Below, one piece after another: positions 36,345-44,335 of a stretch of DNA of 64,000 nt. A program made the position numbers and the translations under genes. The stretch's first letter is position 1, and each line of letters opens with the position of its first letter. A model generated the notes under the pieces. That model saw only the letters and a list, made by a program, of their open reading frames with translations. It did no database searches and was not told the origin of the DNA. The stretch is from DATFDN01 sp963818885 (GTDB taxonomy: Bacteria; Pseudomonadota; Alphaproteobacteria; Acetobacterales; Acetobacteraceae), in NCBI GenBank assembly GCA_963818885.1, contig CAWFTP010000001.1:620001-684000 (forward strand), written 5' to 3'.

Positions 36345-36935
36345 ATGTCGTCGCACGCAGCATCGTCGCTTGCAGCGCTCAACCGCCGGATCGCTGCCGC
36401 GCCGCCACTGACCAAGGGCGCGGATCATGCGGTGCTGGGAGAAGGCCCGATCGGCGCCGCGATCGCCTTCATCGGCGAGCAGCCGGGCGATCAGGAAGAT
36501 CGCGAGGGCCACCCCTTCGTCGGCCCTGCCGGCCGGCTCCTGGACCGCGCATTGGAGGAGGTCGGCATCGACCGCGCCAACGTCTATGTCACCAACGCGG
36601 TCAAGCACTTCAAGTTCGAGGCACGCGGCAAGCGGCGCATCCACCAGAAGCCGAGCGCGACCGATGTCAACCTCTATCGGGACTGGCTGCTGCAGGAGCT
36701 GCATTTCGTCCACCCGCATGTCGTCGTGGCGCTGGGCTCGACCGCCGCGCTCGCGCTTGCGGGCAAGCCGGTTTCGGTCATGCGGGCCCGCGGCGAGACG
36801 CAATTCGGCGACCTCAAAGGCTACGTCACCGTCCACCCTTCGTATCTGCTGCGCATCCCCGACGCGGCGGCGAAGCGCAAGGCATACGCGAGCTTCCTCG
36901 CCGACCTGGAGCGTATCCGCGCCCTTGCCACATGA
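36345..36935 (+). CDS. udgX: UdgX-type uracil-DNA glycosylase
   Basis: A 196-residue member of the uracil-DNA glycosylase superfamily. Motif A reads IGEQPGDQED near residue 43 and motif B reads VHPSYLLR near 165. The loop GKRRIHQKPS at residues 95-104 matches the KRRIH insertion that defines UdgX; its His (residue 100 here) forms a covalent bond with the abasic sugar after uracil release in the mycobacterial enzyme. UdgX therefore removes uracil and stays linked to DNA, awaiting other repair. A His88-Phe-Lys segment before the loop fits the [4Fe-4S] class, though the usual Cys ligands are not evident in this protein. ATG 36345 is preferred to a TTG 12 bases upstream. The DUF72 gene follows after 36 bases. 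Confidence 0.88.
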   Translation: MSSHAASSLAALNRRIAAAPPLTKGADHAVLGEGPIGAAIAFIGEQPGDQEDREGHPFVGPAGRLLDRALEEVGIDRANVYVTNAVKHFKFEARGKRRIHQKPSATDVNLYRDWLLQELHFVHPHVVVALGSTAALALAGKPVSVMRARGETQFGDLKGYVTVHPSYLLRIPDAAAKRKAYASFLADLERIRALAT

Positions 36936-36971
36936 CGTACAATCACCCCGAAGACGCGGAAGGGGATCAGA

Positions 36972-37787
36972 ATGCCGAAGAAGGCGGAGGCCCGCATCCG
37001 AGTGGGCGTCGGCGGCTGGGTGTACCAGCCCTGGCGCGGGACGTTCTATCCCGACGGACTCGCGCAGAAACGCGAGCTGGAATACGCGAGCCGCAAGCTG
37101 ACCTCGATCGAGATCAACGGCACATACTACGGCTCGCAGAAGCCGGAGAGCTTCGCGCGCTGGCACGATGAGACGCCGGAGGATTTCGTCTTCGCTCTGA
37201 AGGGCCCGCGCTTCGCGACCAACCGGCGCAATCTCGCGGAGGGCGCGGCCTCCGTCGAGCGGTTCTTCGCCAGCGGCGTCATGGCACTGAAGGACAAGCT
37301 CGGCCCGGTCAACTGGCAGTTCGCGACGACCAAGAAGTTCGACCTCGACGACTTCGCCGCGTTCCTGCGGCTGCTGCCGCGATCGGTGGAAGGCCGTCCT
37401 ATCCTCCATGCCGTCGAGGTCCGCCACGACAGCTTCCGCACGCCCGATTTCGTGGCGCTTGCCCGCGAGCATGACGTCGCCATCGTGGTGGCCGCCGACT
37501 CGGAGTATCCGCAAATCGCCGATGTCACGGCGCCCTTCGTCTATGCCCGCATCATGGGCACGCGCGAAGAAGAGCCGGCGGGTTACGCCGAAGCGGAACT
37601 CGTATCCTGGGCTGACCGCGCCCGCGCGTGGGCATCCGGCAAAGCACCCGATGGTTTGGCCTGCGTCGCACCGCAGCGAGCGGACAGGCATGGCTGCGAC
37701 GTCTTCCTCTACGTCATCAGCGGCTTCAAGGCGCGCAATCCGGCCGCCGCCACTACGTTGATCGAGCGGCTCCGGCCAAGCGGTTGA
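36972..37787 (+). CDS. DUF72 domain-containing protein (YecE-like)
   Basis: This 271-residue protein matches the DUF72/YecE family, which adopts a TIM-barrel related to xylose isomerase-like folds. Diagnostic blocks are RVGVGGWVYQPWRGTFYPDG near residue 10, LTSIEINGTYYGSQKPESFA near 43, FVFALKGPRFATN near 71, and the C-terminal DVFLYVISGFKARNPAAA. The biochemical role is unknown. It sits 36 bases downstream of udgX on the same strand and could share its transcript; DUF72 genes often lie near DNA-repair genes, but that link is only suggestive. ATG 36972 follows GGGGATCAG. Confidence 0.88.
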   Translation: MPKKAEARIRVGVGGWVYQPWRGTFYPDGLAQKRELEYASRKLTSIEINGTYYGSQKPESFARWHDETPEDFVFALKGPRFATNRRNLAEGAASVERFFASGVMALKDKLGPVNWQFATTKKFDLDDFAAFLRLLPRSVEGRPILHAVEVRHDSFRTPDFVALAREHDVAIVVAADSEYPQIADVTAPFVYARIMGTREEEPAGYAEAELVSWADRARAWASGKAPDGLACVAPQRADRHGCDVFLYVISGFKARNPAAATTLIERLRPSG

Positions 37788-37841
37788 CACTCCGGCCGGA
37801 GAAGACGATCCCCTGCCAGCAGAATCAGACAGGAGCCGTTC

Positions 37842-39033
37842 GTGAGCGCCAGCCAGCCGAAAGTCCTTCGCGGCCGCCAGTTCTTCGCCAACCCCGGCCC
37901 GACCAACATCCCGGACTCGGTGCTGCGCGCGATCGACCGTCCGACGATCGACTTTCACGATCCCGACTTCATCGCCGTGTACAACGAGGTGGTCGCAGGA
38001 CTGAAGCGCGTGCTGGGCACCAGCCAGCACCTGTTCATGTACACCGGCTCCGGCCACGCCGCCTGGGAGGCGACGATCACCAACCTGCTCTCCCCCGGCG
38101 ATACGATCCTGGTTCTCGAGTCGGGCTATTTCTCCGAGGAATGGGCCCGCATGGCCGCGGCGCACCAGATCGAGGTGCGCACCGTCGCCGCCGACTGGCG
38201 GCGCGGCGTCGACATAGCCCAGGTGAAGGCCGCGCTCGCCGAGGATCGAGACGCACAGAATTCGCGCCGTCTGCGCCGTGCATAACGAGACGGCGACCGG
38301 CCTCGCCATCCCGCTGCAGGAGGTGCGCCGCGCGATCGACGAGGCGAAGCATCCCGCGCTGTTCCTGGTGGACACGATCTCCTCGCTCGTCAGCCTCGAG
38401 TTCCGCATGGACGAGTGGGGCATCGACGGCGTGGTGGGCGGCTCCCAGAAGGGGTTGATGTGCCCGACCGGCACCAGCTTCACCGCCGTCTCCGACAAGG
38501 GCATGGCGGCGCACAAGGAATCGAGGCTCGCCCGCTTCTACTTCGACTGGACACGGATGCTCGCCCGCCCGCCGCACAACAGCTTCGTCGGCACCATCCC
38601 GGTCAATGCCTTCTACGGGCTGCGCGAGGCGCTGCGGCTGATCGAGGAGGAAGGGCTCGAGAACGTCATCGCTCGCCATCACTACCTCGCAGAAGGCGTG
38701 CGCCGCTCCGTGCGGGTCTGGGCCGGCAATGACGGGCCGCAGCTCTTCTGCAGCAATCCCGCGCGCTATTCGGATTCGGTCACTGCGGTGCTGATGCCCG
38801 AGGGATCGGATGCCGAGGCGGTGCGCCGGACCGCGCGGCACCGCTACAACGTCTCGCTCGGAGGCGGCCTCGGCCCGCTCAACGGCCGCGTGTTCCGCAT
38901 CGGCCACCTGGGCGATCTCAACGAGGCGATGGTCCTTGCCGCGCTCACCGCCATCGAGATGAGCCTGCGGGTCGCGGGCATCCCCCACAAGAACGGCGGC
39001 GTGGAGGCGGCGATGGAGTGGTTCGCGGCTTAG
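37842..39033 (+). pseudogene. alanine/serine-glyoxylate aminotransferase family protein, one +1 frameshift
   Basis: A class V PLP aminotransferase of about 396 residues. The N-terminus has FFANPGPTNIPDSVLRAIDR, YTGSGHAAWEATITNLLSPG gives the phosphate-binding region, FLVDTISSLVSLEFRMDEWG the PLP Asp region, and GSQKGLMCPTG the Schiff-base Lys. Frames must be joined at 38247 (GAT-C-GAG): AALAED continues to ETHRIRAVCAVHNETATG in the +1 frame. Such enzymes transfer amino groups to glyoxylate or act as purine-catabolism (pyruvate-forming) aminotransferases. A GTG start at 37842 follows AGGAG. A C-terminal remnant of a near-copy lies at 41027-41254, so two tandem copies once existed. Confidence 0.75.
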
Positions 39034-39200
39034 GAATCCGGCATTAAGCGAGACCATCGCTGTACCGAAGCGCCGCTCATGATCACCACAACGTGGCGAC
39101 CTGCTCATAGAGATGGGCGAGCTTGTCGGCCGCCGTGCTTAGGACCACTCCCCAGGAAAGGAGAAAAACGCCGACCGCCGCTCCTTGAAGACCACTAATA

Positions 39201-40364
39201 CCAAGACTTGCTGATCAGGACCCATGCGCCCATTCGCGTAGCCCGAGCGATATGATGGTCCAGGGCTGAGCCTCGAGCTTGTTCCATGCGTGGCAGCAGA
39301 GGTCGAGCAGCGCATCGGTGCTGTCGAAGACGCGGTTGGAAAGCCAGTTATCGCGCATGAACTGCCAGACGTTCTCCTGAGCATTGAGCTCGGGGCACTT
39401 CGGAGGCAGGGGAACGATCGTGATGTTGTCCGGCACCGAAAGCTTATCCGAGAGATGCCAGCCGGCCTGGTCGAGCAGCAGCACGGCATGGCGGCCAGGC
39501 GCCACATCGGCGGCGATCGCTGTCAGATGCAGGTTCATCGTCGCCGTGTTGCACCAAGGCAGGACCAGGCCGGTTGCCTTGCCCTCGGCCGGGCAGATCG
39601 CGCCGAAGATGTAGGTCGACGCGGTCCGCTGGTCAGACGGCGCGGAGGGTCGGCTGCCGCGCCTCGCCCATCGGCGGGTGATCTTGTTCTTCTGTCCGAT
39701 CCTGGCCTCGTCGGCGAACCAGATTTCTATGTCACTGCGATCGAGGCCGCGCTCGCCCGCGATCGCCGCCACCGTCGCGGGCCAGTTTTTTTGAAAGCCT
39801 CGACGGCACCCGCCGTCTGCGCGTGGTGACGCGGGCGCGCCGAGAGCTTGCGGTATCCCATCGCACGCAGCTCCCGGCTCAGCGTCTGCTTCGACACGCT
39901 GATCGCATATCGCTCCCAGAGGCATTGACAGAGATCGATGATCCGCCACCGCACCACACCGTGCACGGTCGGGATCGGGCCGTCCGCGATCATCGCCGCC
40001 AGAGCGGCCCGATGCATGGCGTTCAGCCTTGGTCGCTGGCCGGGAGCCTTGCGGTCAATCAGTCCTGCGGGGCCAATGCCGTTGAACCGCAGCACCCAGT
40101 CACGCACCACTTGCAAGCCCACGCCGCCGACCGCCGCCGCCTCGGTCCGGCTGCCGCCGTCATAGATTGCGGCCAGTGCAAGCAGGCGCCGCACCTGCCT
40201 GGCATCCCCGCTCTCCCGCGCAATTCGGCGCAGTCGCGCGGCGTCATAATCCGGCCTCAGCGGAATCGGCTTCCCCATGCGAACCTCATGCATCCGCCAG
40301 GTTTGAATCAGATCACTTCCGCGTCGGGAAACCCCTGAAGTGAGTTCCGGTCAGCAAGTCTTGG
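39201..40364. mobile_element. complete IS630-family insertion sequence
   Basis: Terminal inverted repeats are CCAAGACTTGCTGA at 39201-39214 and TCAGCAAGTCTTGG at 40351-40364, a perfect 14-base match. They are flanked on both sides by TA (39199-39200 and 40365-40366), the target duplication typical of IS630/Tc1-mariner. The element is 1,164 bases, holds one transposase on the minus strand, and has inserted into the membrane-protein gene described separately. Confidence 0.92.
39215..40293 (-). CDS. IS630 family transposase, two overlapping frames
   Basis: The upstream frame (40293 to 39727) encodes the DNA-binding part: ARLRRIARESGDARQVRRLL, then RTEAAAVGGVGLQVVRDWVL and PTVHGVVRWRIIDL. The downstream frame (to 39215) encodes the DDE catalytic part: the first Asp in IWFADEARIGQKN, the second in LLLDQAGWH and the Glu in PPKCPELNAQENVW. 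The two frames meet at a run of seven A (GCTTTC-A7-CTGG at about 39787-39793 on this strand); a -1 shift there joins them into about 355 residues, the usual length. A-run slippage is a known expression mode for some IS families, so the element may be active rather than broken. An alternative start is Met at 40278. Confidence 0.88.
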
Positions 40365-41026
40365 TATAACTTCTACCTGTTTGATTTTGTCCTCAAGATT
40401 CTCAATCGCCGTAGATCGAGCGTCCCTCTCACCCCTCAGGTCGGAGGTAATTGTCGCCACTTGTTGTCCTGTGCGGACTTCAAGGGTATCATGTTTTCTC
40501 CGTAACCGCATGTGGTTCTCTCGTAGTCTGCGGATGTTCTCCTCAGATGAAACATCGTTGCTAATTTCCCACCAGACCTCTGCTTCTGACTGGAAGCCGA
40601 TGATTTGAAGGGAGCCGCCTTCTGGGGTAAGTTCAACAGGTCGCCGTCGGTAGGTCAGAAGACGTCGATAAGCTCGTTTTGCGATATTTCCAATTATTCC
40701 AGCAATTCCAAACTTGGAACGTGTGCCTTGAATTTTATGCCAAGCAGTTGCGATTCCAAGCAACTGCATCGCGAGCCCGATGATCCGGATCGTCGGCTCT
40801 AAGCTTATTGCAATGCTCTGCGCCGCCACACCGATAAGCAGCACAGACAGTGCCACTACAAGGGCGAGAAGAGCGATAACGGTGAACCATCTTCGAGCCG
40901 ACGCGCGGGACTGTCTCATTGGATATGGTCTCGGAATAGGTTTGGTATACGCGATAAGGCAAGCATATCAGGCTGTCCGAGTTGTAGTGCATGCGACGAG
41001 AAATCTCGGCTTGCTTGTCAGCGTCT

Positions 41027-41254
41027 GGATCGGATGCCGAGGCGGTGCGCCGGACCGCGCGGCACCGGTACAATGTCTCGCTCGGCGGCCGCGGCCCGCT
41101 CAACGGCCGGGCGTTCCGCATCGGCCATCTCGGCGATCTGAACGAGGCGATGGTCCTCGCCGCGCTCACCGCGGTGGAGATGAGCCTGCGCGTCGCCAAC
41201 GTCCCGCACAAGAATGGCGGCATGGAGGCGGCGATGGAGTTGTTCGCCGCTTAG
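41027..41254 (+). pseudogene. C-terminal remnant of a second aminotransferase copy
   Basis: About 75 codons (GSDAEAVRRTARHRYNVSLG to MEAAMELFAA) match the end of the aminotransferase at 37842-39033 at roughly nine of ten positions. Similarity begins abruptly at GGATCGGATGCCGAGG (41027) and continues to the stop at 41254. The upstream part of this copy is gone, replaced by the AT-richer segment with the interrupted membrane-protein gene. No expression is expected. Confidence 0.85.
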
Positions 41255-41291
41255 AGCGGGCCGAGCTTAAGTCGAGCCGCCCCTCCCCCTT

Positions 41292-41362
41292 CCCCCTCCC
41301 GTAAAGGGAGGGGGTGGTGCCCAGCGCCGCGCACGAACACCCCCTCCCCTTGCGGGAGGGGG
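41292..41362. repeat. paired hairpins CCCCCTCCC-N5-GGGAGGGGG
   Basis: Two hairpins with identical 9-base arms, at 41292-41314 (loop GTAAA) and 41340-41362 (loop CTTGC). The same paired arrangement recurs at 44259-44320. They lie between the aminotransferase remnant and the end of ugpC; nothing else is evident in 41255-41405. Confidence 0.85.
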
Positions 41363-41405
41363 ACGGGGGGAGGGTCATCATGGTTCCAACTGAATGCATG
41401 CGGCT

Positions 41406-42468
41406 CTAAATCCGCTTCCCCGTCTCCGCGTCGAACACATGCAGATGTGCGGGATCGGGGTGCACCGCGAGCGTCGCGCCCGACGGCGGCGGCCCGGGCA
41501 GCTTCACCACCATCAGGTCGCGGCCTGGTCCCGGCCGGCCATGGACCAGCGTCTCCGATCCCAGCGGCTCTACCAGTTCGATCGTGAGATCGAATCCACC
41601 CGGACCCGGCAGCAGGTGCTCGGGCCGGATGCCTACGATCAGCGCCGCGCCCCTCCGGCCCAGGACGCGGCCCGTCCGTGAACGCGATCACCGGTCCGCC
41701 GTCGAGCGCGGCGGCGGTCCCCTCGCGAACAAGCCGGGCCGGGCAGAAATTCATCGCCGGCGCGCCGATGAACCCGGCGACGAACGTGTCGGCCGGACGC
41801 TCGAATACCTCCATCGGCGTCGCGAGCTGCGCGGGGTGGCCCTGGTTCAGCACCAGCAGCCGGTCGCCCAGGGTCATCGCCTCGGTCTGATCGTGGGTCA
41901 CGTAGAGGCTCGTCACCCCCAGCCGGCGCTGCAGCCCCCGTATTTCCGCGCGCATCTGCACGCGCAGCTTGGCGTCCAAGTTCGACAGCGGCTCGTCGAA
42001 CAGGAACAGCGCCGGCTCGCGCACAATCGCCCTTCCCATCGCGACCCGCTGGCGCTGCCCGCCCGAGAGCTGGCGCGGCTTGCGTGCGAGCAGCGCCTCG
42101 ATACCCAAAAGCGCGCCCGCCTGCTCCACCCGCCGGCGGATCTCGGCGCGCGGCAGGCCGCGGATACGCAGCCCGTAGGCCATGTTCTCGAACACGCTCA
42201 TATGCGGGTAAAGGGCGTAGTTCTGAAACACCATGGCGATGTCGCGTTGCGCGGGGTCGGTCGCGGTGACATCGCGCCCGTCCAGGATCACCCGCCCCGC
42301 GCTCGGCCGTTCCAGTCCGGCGACCAGGCGCAGCAATGTCGACTTGCCGCAGCCGGAGGCACCGACGATCACCAGCATCTCGCCACTCGGCATTTCGAGG
42401 TCGATGCCGTGCAGCACGGCGGTTGTCCCGAAGCTCTTGCGAAGCCCGTGCAGCTCGAGCGTCGCCAC
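41406..42468 (-). pseudogene. ugpC: glycerol-3-phosphate ABC transporter ATP-binding protein UgpC, one frameshift
   Basis: An ABC ATPase of the MalK/UgpC class, about 353 residues. Walker A is GASGCGKST near residue 36, the Q-loop region FQNYALYPHMSVFENMAYGL near 81, the signature LSGGQRQRVAMGRAI near 134, and Walker B LFLFDEPLSNLD near 154. The C-terminal regulatory domain (GIRPEHLLPG, then LVHGRPGPGRDLMVVKLPG, ending HVFDAETGKRI) is reached only after a +1 shift near 41690 in a GGGCCGCG run. The start is GTG 42468, one base after the ugpE stop. It powers the importer formed with UgpA, UgpE and UgpB. The single break may be a sequence error. Confidence 0.8.
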
Positions 42469-42469
42469 G

Positions 42470-43343
42470 CTACTTCTCGCCCTCGGTCAGCCCGGCGACG
42501 AACCAGCGCTGCATGAGGATCACCACCAGCACTGGCGGCACCAGCGCGAGCACGGACGCAGCCATCACCCCGGCCCAGTCCGTCTCCGAACTCGACGCCA
42601 ATCATCTGCACGATACCGATGACGATCGGATCGAGTCTTGGGTTCGTCGCCACCAGCAGCGGCCAGAGATACTGATTCCAGCCATAGACGAACAGGATCA
42701 CGAACAGCGCGGCGATGTTGGCGGCCGAGACTGGGATCAGGATGTCGCGGAGGAAGCGCAGCGGCCCCGCCCCGTCCATCCGCGCCGCCTCCACCAGCTC
42801 GTCGGGGATGGCGGCGAAGATCTGGCGGAACAGCAGGGTGGCCGTGGCCGAGGCGATCAGCGGGATCGTCAGGCCGGTGAACGTGTTGATCAGCCGGAAG
42901 TGCGCCATCACCGCGTAGGTCGGGATGATCCGCACCTCCACCGGCAGCATCAGGGTGATGAAGATCGCCCAGAAGGCGGTGCGGCGGAACGGGAAGCGGA
43001 AGAACACGACCGCGAAGGCAGACAGCAGGGAGATGACGATCTTGCCGACCGCGATCGTCAGCGCCATGCCAGCCGAGATCATCAGCATGTGCCAGACGGG
43101 CGCCGCCCCCATGCTGCCGTGGACCAGCACGTTCTCGTAGGTCGCGAGGCCGTGCCCGCTGGGCAGCAGCGACAGGTCGCCGCGCCTTATCGCATCCGAA
43201 TCCTGCGTCGAGCCGGCGAACGCGAGCCAGAGCGGGAACGCGAACAGCAGCACGCCCAGCAGAAGGACGCCGTGCGCGAGCCAGTCCGGCCGTTCGCGCG
43301 GCGGTGCCTCTTCCGCCGCCCGCAATGCGATGCTTACGCTCAT
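42470..43343 (-). pseudogene. ugpE: glycerol-3-phosphate ABC transporter permease UgpE, frameshift near C-terminus
   Basis: A MalG-type permease of about 290 residues with six membrane segments. The EAA loop that contacts the ATPase reads IPDELVEAARMDGAGPLRFL near residue 185, and the preceding segment has LMLPVEVRIIPTYAVMAHFR, close to UgpE of other bacteria. Near 42585 a +1 shift is required: IGVE must join SETDWAGVMAASVLALVPPV to end in LTEGEK and the stop at 42470. It overlaps ugpA by four bases at its start and ends one base before ugpC. In the cell it sits in the inner membrane as half of the channel. Confidence 0.8.
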
Positions 43344-44215
43344 GCGGCCGTCCGCTTGCCGAGGAAGCGGAACTGGATCGCGGTCAACGCGATCACGCCG
43401 ACCATCAGGACCACCGATTGTGCCGAGGAGGAGCCGAGATCGAGGTTCACCACCCCATCACGATACACCTTGATGACGAGCGTCTGCGTGGACTGCCCTG
43501 GGCCGCCCTGGGTGATCGCCCAGATGATTGCAAACGTGTCGAACGCGGCATAGGTCAGGTTGACGACCAGCAGGAAGAACGTGATCGGCATCAAGAGCGG
43601 GAAGGTGATGGTGCGGAAGCGGTGCCAGCCGCGCGCCCCATCCATCCGCGCCGCCTCGATCACCGCGCGGGGAATCGACTGCAGCCCGGCGACGAAGAAG
43701 ATGAAGTTGTAGCTGACCTGCTTCCAGGCGCTGGCAACGATCAGCAGCAGCATCGCCTGCCCGCCATTCACCGCGTAGTCCCATCCAGCGCCGCGCAGCC
43801 ACCGGCCGGCGAGTCCGATATGCGGGTCGAGCATGAACACCCAGAGCAGCGCGGAGACCGCTGGGGCGACCGCATAGGGCCAGATCAGCAACGTCCGGTA
43901 GATGCCGCGCCCGCGTATCTCACGGTCGGCGAACACGGCGAGCGCGAGCGCGACGACGATCGAGCTCACCGAAACCGCGGCGCAAAACCAGACCGTCCGG
44001 GCGATGGTGGCGAGATAGCGCGAATCGGCGAACAGATCGGCAAAGTTGGCGACGCCCACGAAGATGGAGCCCTGCCCGAACGGATCCTCGGTCCGCAGGC
44101 TGGTCCAAACCGCATCGGCGGCGGGCCAGTAGAAGAAGATCAGGGAAATGACGATCTGCGGCAGCACCAGGAGGGCGGGAAGCAGCCAGCCCTCGAAGAG
44201 CGTGCGGCGCTCCAT
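43340..44215 (-). CDS. ugpA: glycerol-3-phosphate ABC transporter permease UgpA
   Basis: A MalF-type permease of 291 residues starting MERRTLFEGWLLPALLVLPQ, where the first membrane helix begins at once. The conserved region includes IYRTLLIWPYAVAPAVSALL and the EAA loop IPRAVIEAARMDGARGWHRF near residue 180, followed by TQGGPGQSTQTLV, which is typical of UgpA. The frame runs on upstream to 44290 but that part is translated hairpin repeat, so ATG 44215 was chosen. It is paired with UgpE (four-base overlap at 43340-43343). A repeat-filled gap of 120 bases separates it from ugpB. Confidence 0.88.
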   Translation of the reverse strand: MERRTLFEGWLLPALLVLPQIVISLIFFYWPAADAVWTSLRTEDPFGQGSIFVGVANFADLFADSRYLATIARTVWFCAAVSVSSIVVALALAVFADREIRGRGIYRTLLIWPYAVAPAVSALLWVFMLDPHIGLAGRWLRGAGWDYAVNGGQAMLLLIVASAWKQVSYNFIFFVAGLQSIPRAVIEAARMDGARGWHRFRTITFPLLMPITFFLLVVNLTYAAFDTFAIIWAITQGGPGQSTQTLVIKVYRDGVVNLDLGSSSAQSVVLMVGVIALTAIQFRFLGKRTAA

Positions 44216-44258
44216 GCGTCTATGGTCGCGGCCGCACGCGAATGGCCCCCTCCCCCAA

Positions 44259-44320
44259 CCCCCTCCCGCAAGGGGAGGGGGCATTCCCATTTGCGTCCCC
44301 CCTCCCCTTGCGGGAGGGGG
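44259..44320. repeat. paired hairpins CCCCCTCCC-N5-GGGAGGGGG, second pair
   Basis: Hairpins at 44259-44281 (loop GCAAG) and 44298-44320 (loop CTTGC) have the same arms as at 41292-41362. They fill the gap between ugpB and ugpA. On the minus-strand transcript they would form strong stem-loops that could reduce read-through into ugpA, as is common after binding-protein genes. Confidence 0.85.
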
Positions 44321-44335
44321 TAGGGGGAGGGCCTC

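Larger units (their letters stand above)
39139..40919 (-). pseudogene. membrane protein gene interrupted by the IS630 element
   Basis: The 5' part (40919 down to 40367) encodes two membrane segments (VIALLALVVALSVLLIGVAA and IIGLAMQLLGIATAW) and then a basic, coiled-coil-prone region (RRLRENHMRLRRKHDTLEV). It breaks at a TA where the insertion sequence begins. Removing the element and one TA rejoins the frame to 39200-39139 on the other side, giving IKQVEVI then LVVFKERRSAFFSFPGEWS and a stop. The intact product would be about 205 residues. As it stands, the frame reads 18 residues into the element before stopping at 40308. Base use is AT-richer than the surroundings, which suggests acquisition. 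The function is unknown. Confidence 0.8.

Noticed and set aside
36141..38516. Long minus-strand open frame (791 codons) across udgX, DUF72 and the aminotransferase
   Set aside because: It is antisense to three genes with clear family motifs and its translation has no recognisable domain; such shadows are common in GC-rich DNA.
39215..40293. Transposase as an ordinary pseudogene
   Set aside because: The frame break lies exactly on an A7 run and the termini and TA duplication are intact, which favours programmed slippage.
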